Source of the DNA: CAYRTD01 sp964528675
GTDB lineage: Bacteria; Bacteroidota; Bacteroidia; Bacteroidales; GCA-2748055
DNA: 64,000 nt
Direction of reading: 5' to 3'
NCBI GenBank assembly: GCA_964528675.1
Contig: CAZGTU010000002.1
Span: 70,580-134,579 of the forward strand
Shown: positions 57,016 through 64,000 of the stretch, piece after piece
Layout of the letters: each line of letters opens with the position of its first letter
How positions within the stretch are numbered: position 1 is the stretch's first letter
Notes under the pieces: generated by a model
The model's input: only the letters and a program-made list of their open reading frames with translations
The model's database searches: none
What the model was told of the DNA's origin: nothing
Position numbers and translations under genes: made by a program

Positions 57016-58536
57016 TTAGTTCCAGGGTGCATTTTGAGTCATGGAGGGGTTATTTCTGAGTTCTTCTCCAGGAATAGGATAATATTCATATTTTGAAGTG
57101 AAATTTTGATGTCCTTCAACTCCTGAATTTTTTATGGTTTCTTCAAGTATTCCCCACCTTCTCAGGTCGAACCAGTGTACCATTTCTCTAGCAAATTCAA
57201 GATTTCGCTGATGCCGGATCTCTTGTATCATTCTCTCCTGATTCCAGTTTAGCATAACTGAACTTATATCGGCAAGCTGAGCCCTGTTTCTGATCCGGTG
57301 AACCAGTATAGATGCTTTAACTATGTTATTTTGCATTGTATAGGCTTCGGCTAGCATCAGGAGAACATCGGCATATCGCATTGGATGTTCATTCAAGCCT
57401 GATCTCCAGTCTCCTTCATTCTCATTCCACCAGTTCTGATTCTTTTTTAAATGAATCTCATGCTCATCCCAGATTGAGTCGAATGCTGATTGATAAAAAG
57501 TAGACCCGGGGTAGCTCCAGGCCAGTGTTGCCATCGCCCTGGGATCTATACCACCATCTTTTGTTTTTTCTTTAAGGAAAGCATCCAGTAAGACTTTTGT
57601 TGGTTTTAATTCTTCCCAGCCTCCCTTTTCATAGGGAGCACATTCCTGTGCGATAACTGTGGAAGTTGCATCTGGACCTCCCCATACAGGAGATCTAAGC
57701 CGGCTATATTGGATCTCAAAAACAGATTCTATATTGTTTTCGTTTTGGCCGTTAAAATTATCACCATAATCCGGCATCAAACCATAACCAAATTTATCCT
57801 CATTGGTAACAATTTCCTGTAGGATATTGATAGTGTTACTCCAATCCTCCAGATATAAAAAAGCTTTACCCAGGAAAGCTTTCGCTGCACCCCTGGTAGC
57901 GCGGCCTTTTTGTTCCTCGGGATAAGAATATGGCAGATAGGGTATAGCATCCCGTAGGTCATTAATTATTTGTTCCCAAATTTTTTCAGGTGGTGATTTT
58001 TCATTAAAATAATCTTGTTCAGATTCTGCAGGTTTAATAATTATCGGTACGGATCCGAATTCATTCACCAGGTTAAAATAATTTAAAGCACGACAAAATT
58101 TGGCTTCGGCTATAATTTGATTAATATAATCAGTACTTATATCATTAATTCCGTCAGCATTGTGAATAATCTGATTGGCTCTGAATATTCCGGTGTAACA
58201 ACCAAGATAAATTTGTTCACTGGAGGAATTTTCGGAGGTATTTGTAAACACACTTAATTGGTATCTGCTATTGACATCCTTGCTTACCGTAAAATTTTCT
58301 GTTCTTCCCTCCACAAGTTGCACGTTGGTCCTTTGCCAGTAACTCCAGTTTACATTTTCACTAAATCCTTTATACACGGTAGCTAGTCCAGCTTCAAGTT
58401 CTGTTCCGGTTTTCCAGTATGATTGTGTTGTTAATTTATTTGGATTATCCAGATCCAAAAAACTCTCAGAACATCCTCCAATAAGAATGCCTAACAGAAT
58501 AATTAACTTTTTTTTATTTTTGAAAGAATTCTTCAT
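57016..58536 (-). CDS. SusD/RagB family nutrient-binding lipoprotein (3)
   Basis: About 507 residues from the Met at 58536, chosen because it gives KNKKKLIILLGILIGGC with lipobox Cys22; ATG 58545 (three residues longer) is equally possible, and the open frame extends into the SusC gene to 58620. SusD features: ESFLDLDNPNKLTTQSYW, IIAEAKFCRALNYFNLVNEF in the helical repeats, and MIQEIRHQRNLEFAREMVHW with FDLRRWGI near the end. It binds the glycan at the surface with the SusC encoded immediately upstream (the stop of SusC and ATG 58545 are one base apart). Confidence 0.95.
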   Translation of the reverse strand: MKNSFKNKKKLIILLGILIGGCSESFLDLDNPNKLTTQSYWKTGTELEAGLATVYKGFSENVNWSYWQRTNVQLVEGRTENFTVSKDVNSRYQLSVFTNTSENSSSEQIYLGCYTGIFRANQIIHNADGINDISTDYINQIIAEAKFCRALNYFNLVNEFGSVPIIIKPAESEQDYFNEKSPPEKIWEQIINDLRDAIPYLPYSYPEEQKGRATRGAAKAFLGKAFLYLEDWSNTINILQEIVTNEDKFGYGLMPDYGDNFNGQNENNIESVFEIQYSRLRSPVWGGPDATSTVIAQECAPYEKGGWEELKPTKVLLDAFLKEKTKDGGIDPRAMATLAWSYPGSTFYQSAFDSIWDEHEIHLKKNQNWWNENEGDWRSGLNEHPMRYADVLLMLAEAYTMQNNIVKASILVHRIRNRAQLADISSVMLNWNQERMIQEIRHQRNLEFAREMVHWFDLRRWGILEETIKNSGVEGHQNFTSKYEYYPIPGEELRNNPSMTQNAPWN

Positions 58537-58546
58537 TTTACCCATA

Positions 58547-61500
58547 TTAAAAACTAATTTGGATACCTGCATGATATGATCTTGCAGTGGGGTAAACTGA
58601 CCAATCAATTCCTCTTGCAATCAACGATCCTCGCCAGGCATTATATCCACCACCGCCGATATCTGAATTATAACCAGAATATGGGGTTAATGTAAATAAA
58701 TTACGTGCTCCAATATAAAATCGTGCTTTTTCTATAAGCGGAACATTATTCAGCCAGTTATCTTTTAAATTAATGCCAAGGGTTATGACCTTGAGTCTTA
58801 GATATGATCCATTTTCTAAAAATCTATCTGTATTATCTGTATTATTGCCATTGGGATCAGAATAACTCAATTTGGGTATATCTGAATTTTTGTTAAATGT
58901 ATAAGAATCCAAAAGATTTGATGAGTAATTCACATTGTATTTTAGGTTTTCGGTATAGGTTCTGTATCCATTGTATATCTTATTACCATACGTTCCCTGT
59001 AAAAATATAGAAAAATCTAAAATTTTCCAGTTACCATCGAATCTTAGCCCATAATCAAAATCAGGAAAAGGACTGCCACAATATACCCTGTCCTCATCAT
59101 TGATCTGCCCGTCATTATTTGCATCAATAAATCGCATATCTCCTACCTGTGCTTCTGGTTGAATAGGTGTCCCCTCTTTACTGTGAGCCTGTATTTCTTC
59201 CGTGGATCTGAATAGTCCGTCTGTTTTAATAAGAAAAAATGAATACAAGGGAAACCCTTCACGTGTGTAATTTACATAATCTCCGTGATGCGTTGCTTTT
59301 CCTCCTAAGAGTTCCTGGGTTCCTCTTGCAAGTTCCTCAACCTTGTTATGAATGGTTGAGAATGAACCTGCAATAGTATAGAACAAATGTCTTATATTAT
59401 TATTAAACTCAATTGAGAGCTCGAGGCCCCGATTGGTAATTTTTCCTGCATTGCTAAAGGGATAGGCATTACCAAAGGGATTCGTAGAAACGCCGGTTGA
59501 TAAGGGGATAGGTACTCTTAATAACATATCTGTGGTGGATTTATGGAAATAGTCCATAGTAATAGCCAGTTTACCCGACCACATACTAAAATCCATTCCA
59601 ATATTACTTGTGGCAGTTGATTCCCATTTAATATCTGAAGCAGGATATTCTGTTTGTATATTTCCTATCCATAGGTGTGATGGATTTCCAATGCTGGTCA
59701 CAATAGATGGAGTAATTAACCCCAGGTATTGATAGTCCCCAATTTCCTGATTTCCCAACAAGCCGTAACTTGCTCTTAGTTTAAGAATTGAAACCGGCCA
59801 GTTAAAAGATTTGAAGAAACTTTCATTTGCCACATTCCAGGCTCCTGCAATTGAGGGAAAATATCCCCATCGGTGTTTCTTGCTAAAACGAGAGGAGCCG
59901 TCTTTTCGAAGAGTGCCGGTAAAACTGTACCGCTGATCATAGGAATAAATAATGCGACCAAAATATGATAGTAATGTATTTTCTTCTTCAGCACCATAAT
60001 TATCAGGGTTCAAGCTTCCGGCATCCAGTACCATTAAGGTATTTGGTAAATCGAAAACTTCTGCTCCTATATACCTGTATTTAGTTTTTTGAGAGGTATG
60101 TCCTATCATCATATTCAGTCTGTGAGAGGCGAAAGTTCTATTGAAGCTGAGTATGTTCTCAAGTTGCCAGAAAACGGAAGTGGACTTATTCTCAATTAAT
60201 CTGGAATCTTTATTTAATTGTTCACCCCCCATTGCATAAACATTCTGCTTACTATAATCTGAGCGATGGTTTAGGTAATGTGAAAAATTTCCAGTTGAAG
60301 CATATTTTCCTTTAAATTTTAATCCTTCAATGAACTCATATTCCATCCATGTACTAACCAGCATTCTGTATAATGTATTTTCCTGCGAATGCAAATTAAG
60401 TAGCCCTATTACATTATTTTGTGTTCCAACAGGATTATCAGTTGAGTAAATTTCTCCCTTATCAAGATATATCTTTCGCAAAGGATTGGCAATAACAGCA
60501 GATTGAACAGCATTACCACTGCCTGTGCCTGCATCTGTAATATTATCATGAAACTCTCTGCTTAATATGATGTTTTCACCCAATGTCAATTTATTTTTGT
60601 GAAATTCGGATTTTGCCTGAAGATTTATTTTAGAAAATCTGGTATTGGTAACAATTCCATCTTGATCTAACCAACCAAGAGAAACACTGTAATTACCCAT
60701 TTCACTGCCGCCACTTGCGACAAGATCGATCTTTTTTACCGGTGCTCTCACGTACATGGCTTTCTGCCAGTCTGTACCTTCACCAGGAATAGGGATTTCA
60801 GGATTTTTAGCAAGATTCAAACTATCTAATCCATCTAACTTTCTGGCTAATGTATTTATCATTACCCATTCTTCAGCATTAAGAAGATCGAGTTTCTTAT
60901 CCAATTCCTGAATCCCATAATCTACAATAGCATCGATCTTCATTCTTCCTGATTGTCCACTTTTTGTTTCAACCAAAATAACACCATTTGCTGCACGCGA
61001 TCCGTAAATTGCTGCTGCTGAAGCATCCTTCAGAATTTGAACAGATTGTATAGTAGAGGGATTTACCATCAGGAGCGAATTCACAGGAATTTCATCTACA
61101 AGTATAAGTGGATCATTATTACTAAGTGAGCCTGCTCCTCTTATTGTAATTCGCATTTCATTACCCGGGTTACCTCCAAGACTTTCCACCCCAAGACCAG
61201 GGGCTTTACCTTGCAGTGAACTGCTAAGATCGTGTATGATTTGCTTACCTATAGCCTTTGCAGTAATGGCATTCACAGCTCCTGTTAAATCTGTTTTATG
61301 AACTGTACCATATCCTATTTTTACAACTTCTTTCAGAATGAGCAACTTTTCATGCAACCTCAAGTTGATTTCATTCCTTCCTGCTATTTCTTCATATGCT
61401 TTCTCGTATCCAACAAATGAATATTCAAGAACTGTCTTTGGGGAACTAACCTGAATATTGTATTCGCCGTTTTCATCTGTTATTGTACCTGTAGTTGTAC

Positions 61501-61918
61501 CTTTTATCAATACATTTGCACCGGGAAGGGGTTGTCCATTTTCATCCATAACAGTTCCGGAAACCACATAGGGTTCAGGCTTCAGCTCCTGGATGAAATC
61601 ACCCCGGGTCAATATGATCTGCTTTTTCATGATAAGGTATTCAATCCCTGTATCTTTAAAAAGCTGATCCAATACCTGCTTTATAGTAGCATTTTGAATA
61701 TTAAGCTTGATACTTCTGTTAATATCTATAAGGGATGGATTAAATAGGAAAAAATGACCTGTTTCATTCTCAATGGCGTTGAGTGCCTTCTCAATATTTG
61801 TTTCTCCCAACTCCAAGGTAATTAAATCTTCCTGGGCGAATAAAGTATTGTTATTAAACCCAGAAAAGCCTATTATAAAAAGGGCCAAAGTGTATTTATT
61901 TAGTAGTTCAGTTAGCAT
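58547..61918 (-). CDS. SusC family TonB-linked transporter with STN signalling domain (3)
   Basis: 1123 residues. After the signal peptide comes an STN domain (about 32-108: IEKALNAIENETGHFFLFNP, ATIKQVLDQLFKDTGIEYLI), then a CarboxypepD_reg domain (about 118-200: VSGTVMDENGQPLPGANVLI), a plug (SLQGKAPGLGVESLGG, ITIRGAGSLSNNDPLILVDE, VQILKDASAAAIYGSRAANG) and a barrel ending SYHAGIQISF. The STN domain marks transporters that report substrate passage to a FecR protein in the inner membrane; the FecR gene is third in this operon. It is the first gene of the minus-strand unit, with a 235-base divergent spacer upstream. Confidence 0.96.
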   Translation of the reverse strand: MLTELLNKYTLALFIIGFSGFNNNTLFAQEDLITLELGETNIEKALNAIENETGHFFLFNPSLIDINRSIKLNIQNATIKQVLDQLFKDTGIEYLIMKKQIILTRGDFIQELKPEPYVVSGTVMDENGQPLPGANVLIKGTTTGTITDENGEYNIQVSSPKTVLEYSFVGYEKAYEEIAGRNEINLRLHEKLLILKEVVKIGYGTVHKTDLTGAVNAITAKAIGKQIIHDLSSSLQGKAPGLGVESLGGNPGNEMRITIRGAGSLSNNDPLILVDEIPVNSLLMVNPSTIQSVQILKDASAAAIYGSRAANGVILVETKSGQSGRMKIDAIVDYGIQELDKKLDLLNAEEWVMINTLARKLDGLDSLNLAKNPEIPIPGEGTDWQKAMYVRAPVKKIDLVASGGSEMGNYSVSLGWLDQDGIVTNTRFSKINLQAKSEFHKNKLTLGENIILSREFHDNITDAGTGSGNAVQSAVIANPLRKIYLDKGEIYSTDNPVGTQNNVIGLLNLHSQENTLYRMLVSTWMEYEFIEGLKFKGKYASTGNFSHYLNHRSDYSKQNVYAMGGEQLNKDSRLIENKSTSVFWQLENILSFNRTFASHRLNMMIGHTSQKTKYRYIGAEVFDLPNTLMVLDAGSLNPDNYGAEEENTLLSYFGRIIYSYDQRYSFTGTLRKDGSSRFSKKHRWGYFPSIAGAWNVANESFFKSFNWPVSILKLRASYGLLGNQEIGDYQYLGLITPSIVTSIGNPSHLWIGNIQTEYPASDIKWESTATSNIGMDFSMWSGKLAITMDYFHKSTTDMLLRVPIPLSTGVSTNPFGNAYPFSNAGKITNRGLELSIEFNNNIRHLFYTIAGSFSTIHNKVEELARGTQELLGGKATHHGDYVNYTREGFPLYSFFLIKTDGLFRSTEEIQAHSKEGTPIQPEAQVGDMRFIDANNDGQINDEDRVYCGSPFPDFDYGLRFDGNWKILDFSIFLQGTYGNKIYNGYRTYTENLKYNVNYSSNLLDSYTFNKNSDIPKLSYSDPNGNNTDNTDRFLENGSYLRLKVITLGINLKDNWLNNVPLIEKARFYIGARNLFTLTPYSGYNSDIGGGGYNAWRGSLIARGIDWSVYPTARSYHAGIQISF

Positions 61919-62153
61919 ACTTAAGCACAGTCCAATATTAAATTTTCTTCAGATAGAAAATAGTACTTATATTAGAAAATAGACTGAAAAGGGAATATCT
62001 ATTTGATCAAGTGCCTAAAGTAAATGTTTTTTATTAAAATGTAAAATGTATTAGATAGCAGTTTTTGTTAAAGACTCAGTTTTAAAGATATTGAAGATTT
62101 ATTATTAACTTGGGGTCAAGCTTTCGAAAATTATTCATTAATTATATAATCTC
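61919..62153. promoter_or_regulatory. Divergent promoter region between SusC and nucleoside-hydrolase-like gene
   Basis: A 235-base AT-rich spacer with divergent genes on both sides, so it must hold promoters in both directions. I searched both strands for TAnnTTTG and found no convincing match. That would fit recognition of the SusC promoter by the ECF sigma factor rather than the housekeeping one. Confidence 0.45.
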
Positions 62154-63131
62154 ATGAAAATTTCAGTTATTTTATTCTTCTTTTTTTTATCTTTTTCCAT
62201 AAGAGCTCAACCTGTAAAGATCATATTTGATACCGATATGGAATCGGATGTAGATGATGTAGGGGCCCTTGCAATGCTCCACAGTTTTGCAGATGAGGGA
62301 GAAGTAGAAATTCTTGCGACAATCAGTTCGAGTCTCTATCCTTGGTCCGCACCTACAATTGATGCCATTAATACATATTATGGCCGTCCGGATATTCCCA
62401 TTGGAAATGTGAAAATTAAAGGTGTATATCGGGGTTCTGTATATGCAAAGACGATTTCAGAGAAGTTTCCCAATGATATTGAATCAGGATACAGGGCTCC
62501 GGATGCAACTGAAATCTACAGGAAAATATTGAGCGAACAACCTGATTCCAGTGTAGTAATTGTATCTGTGGGTTATCTGACCAATCTTTCTTATTTGCTT
62601 GATAGCAGTCCTGATAAATACAGTCCGCTAAACGGAAAAGAACTGGTGAAAAAAAAGGTGAAGATTTATATTTGCATGGGAGGAAGGTTTCCGCTGCAAC
62701 AGAATCCTGAAAAATGGGGCAACTTTAAACCCGACCCTGAAGCCGCCAAGCATGTAGCAAATGCATGGCCTACACAGATAATTTTCACCACAGGTGGTGA
62801 ATTTTCAAATATGTTTCATACAGGGAAAGTACTTTTTACAGATAAAGTAGAAGAGGGAAATTTAATAGCTGATGCTTACAGAGTGTTTCTTAAAGGCTGG
62901 AACAGGAATTATCATCACAGCTCTGACCTGATTGCTGTTTATGTAGCAGTTAGAGGTCATAAACCCTATTTTAAACTTCGGAAGCAAGGTTATTTCCATA
63001 TTTTTGAGGATGGTACACAGATGTGGAGGATCAGTCCCGACCGACCAAACCATCATATAGTTACAGAGATTGCTGATGGTATTGATCCTGAGGATGTAGC
63101 AGCAGATTTTGATAAATTTTTGATAAAGTAG
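62154..63131 (+). CDS. Nucleoside-hydrolase-like (IUNH superfamily) secreted protein
   Basis: 325 residues, signal peptide (ending SIRAQ). The Asp cluster FDTDMESDVDD (Asp26, 28, 32, 34, 35) has the same two-residue expansion as the lipoprotein at 47013-48062, and the two share ALAMLHSFAD/ALAVLHALAD, INTYYGRPDIPIG/VNTWYGRPELPIG and SSPDKYSPLNG/SPPDEISPLNG. It ends SPDRPNHHIVTEIADG, a His-rich C-terminal segment as in family active sites. It is transcribed away from the SusC gene and could share its control region. The substrate is unknown. Confidence 0.85.
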   Translation: MKISVILFFFFLSFSIRAQPVKIIFDTDMESDVDDVGALAMLHSFADEGEVEILATISSSLYPWSAPTIDAINTYYGRPDIPIGNVKIKGVYRGSVYAKTISEKFPNDIESGYRAPDATEIYRKILSEQPDSSVVIVSVGYLTNLSYLLDSSPDKYSPLNGKELVKKKVKIYICMGGRFPLQQNPEKWGNFKPDPEAAKHVANAWPTQIIFTTGGEFSNMFHTGKVLFTDKVEEGNLIADAYRVFLKGWNRNYHHSSDLIAVYVAVRGHKPYFKLRKQGYFHIFEDGTQMWRISPDRPNHHIVTEIADGIDPEDVAADFDKFLIK

Positions 63132-63338
63132 ATTATCTTAACTTTATTCCGACATGTTGGCAAAAAAACAATCTCTATATTATGTGATTATAATAAAATT
63201 TATGGTTTTATGGTAATTGATCAGACTTATTATCTTCAAGATTGAAAAATTTATAACTAAATCATTCAGAAGGATTAACAGACTTATGATTGATAATTGA
63301 GTGAATGAATATTAACGGGGTTGATCTTTGGAATAACA
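63132..63338. other. Convergent spacer without recognised features
   Basis: 207 bases between the stops of the nucleoside-hydrolase-like and nicotinamidase genes. AT-rich; I see no frame with coding character and no clear terminator hairpin. Confidence 0.5.
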
Positions 63339-63953
63339 TCACAAAGCAGTAACATCCGCCGAACTAATAATTTTCACCCCCTTTTTAACAAGTTCTTTTT
63401 TCTGTTCGATGTATTTTTCATCATCAATTGCACGGGTTGCATCGTCAATGAGATAAGTCTCAAAACCTTCTTTTGCCGCATCTTTCGTGGAGAAATATAC
63501 GCATACATCAGCGGCAAGACCGGCAATGAATAGTCTTTTAACTTTCCTGGCACGAAGATAACCGGCCAGACCTGTGTCCTTTTTATAATTCAGATCGTAA
63601 AAACCACTATAACTGTCAATCTCAGGATCCATGCCTTTTCTGAAAATGGCTTCAACGGGTTTCTCATCCAGCTCAGCAGTTATTTCAGCTCCCTTCGAAC
63701 CCTGAACACAATGATCCGGCCACATTATCTGCTCCATGCCATTTAATTCAATGGTATCGAATGGTTTTGTATCTTCATTATTGCTGGCAAAGCTGATATG
63801 ATTTTCGGGATGCCAGTCCTGCGTTGCCAAAACCAGGTCAAATTTTGGGGTGATACTATTGATTACGGGTATGATGATATCTCCATTTTCTACCTCAAGA
63901 GATCCCCCGGGCAGAAAATCATATTGTAAATCAACAATTAGTAACGCTTTCAT
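63339..63953 (-). CDS. pncA: Nicotinamidase (pyrazinamidase/nicotinamidase PncA)
   Basis: 204 residues, no signal peptide, so cytosolic. It hydrolyses nicotinamide to nicotinate plus ammonia in NAD salvage. The cysteine-hydrolase triad is visible: Asp8 (IVDLQYDF), Lys106 (FRKGMD) and Cys151 (GLAADVCV). The metal-binding strip QDWHPENHISF and the MWPDHCVQGSKGAE segment are typical of PncA rather than other isochorismatase-like proteins. Length is standard. The start is supported by an ATGA overlap with the stop of an upstream gene that runs off the window. It is unrelated to glycan use and probably marks the edge of the accessory region. Confidence 0.96.
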   Translation of the reverse strand: MKALLIVDLQYDFLPGGSLEVENGDIIIPVINSITPKFDLVLATQDWHPENHISFASNNEDTKPFDTIELNGMEQIMWPDHCVQGSKGAEITAELDEKPVEAIFRKGMDPEIDSYSGFYDLNYKKDTGLAGYLRARKVKRLFIAGLAADVCVYFSTKDAAKEGFETYLIDDATRAIDDEKYIEQKKELVKKGVKIISSADVTAL

Positions 63954-64000
63954 AATTTTGATTTAAAGGTTTGTCTCAGTTCATCTCGCAAATTCATCAA
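63950..64000 (-). CDS. C-terminal 16 codons of an unidentified gene (cut by window end)
   Basis: On the minus strand the frame from 64000 reads LMNLRDELRQTFKSKL and then TGA (63952-63950), which overlaps the nicotinamidase ATG as ATGA. The overlap matches the coupling style seen elsewhere in the window, so a real upstream gene is likely. Too little remains to identify it; an NAD-salvage partner such as nicotinate phosphoribosyltransferase would be a natural guess but is not supported by these residues. Confidence 0.5.
   Translation of the reverse strand: MMNLRDELRQTFKSKL

Noticed and set aside
1..64000. CRISPR arrays, tRNA/rRNA genes, insertion sequences, integrase or att sites
   Set aside because: No regularly spaced repeats, no cloverleaf or conserved rRNA segments, and no transposase-like or integrase-like protein were seen.

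Overview
The window is a carbohydrate-foraging region from a member of the Bacteroidota, probably an environmental Bacteroidales/Marinilabiliales-type lineage. Evidence: three SusC/SusD pairs, a FecI-type sigma factor and FecR anti-sigma factor, type IX secretion (T9SS) C-terminal sorting domains, many short lipoprotein signals, AT-rich DNA, few visible Shine-Dalgarno sites, and frequent ATGA start/stop overlaps. The genus cannot be fixed from the sequence alone.

Plus strand, 1-16625: the 3' end of a GH92-like mannosidase gene, then a T9SS-exported GH16, then three paralogous clan GH-A glycosidases. The first two of these carry very long beta-rich arms and T9SS tails. The GH92-like gene is followed closely by the GH16 gene, and the next three junctions are ATGA overlaps. 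Next come a Tat-exported Gfo/Idh/MocA oxidoreductase, a DUF1080 (3-keto-glycoside hydrolase type) protein, a fourth GH-A paralogue and a GH2 enzyme.

Plus strand, 16809-25745: a run rich in right-handed beta-helix proteins (one with a ricin-type lectin tail), a short GH29-like protein, a GH110-like protein that seems to have lost its catalytic aspartates, and a PIG-L type deacetylase.

Plus strand, 25960-41220: seven genes in the order fasciclin lipoprotein, SusC, SusD, two fasciclin lipoproteins, SusC, SusD, with no enzyme among them. A terminator-like hairpin follows, then an ECF sigma factor (41321-41881).

Minus strand, 61918-41899 (read right to left): an STN-domain (signalling type) SusC, SusD, FecR, GH16, two tandem nucleoside-hydrolase-like proteins, a DUF5107-TPR protein, a truncated FAD oxidoreductase, another nucleoside-hydrolase-like protein, GH2, and a sulfatase with a C-terminal PA14-like domain. 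The sigma factor sits convergent to the far end of this unit, so sigma, FecR and STN-SusC plausibly form one trans-envelope induction circuit split around the operon. A fourth nucleoside-hydrolase-like gene (62154) is divergent from the SusC. At the right edge are nicotinamidase and the last codons of an upstream gene, which look like housekeeping flank.

Taken together the region encodes surface capture (SusC/D, fasciclin lipoproteins), surface endo-cleavage (GH16 and armed GH-A proteins), and exo-processing and desulfation (GH2, GH29-like, GH92, sulfatase, deacetylase). It may also encode an oxidative 3-keto route. The polysaccharide is likely complex and sulfated, but it cannot be named from sequence. 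No RNA genes, CRISPR arrays or insertion sequences were seen, and no gap between genes exceeds 300 bases.
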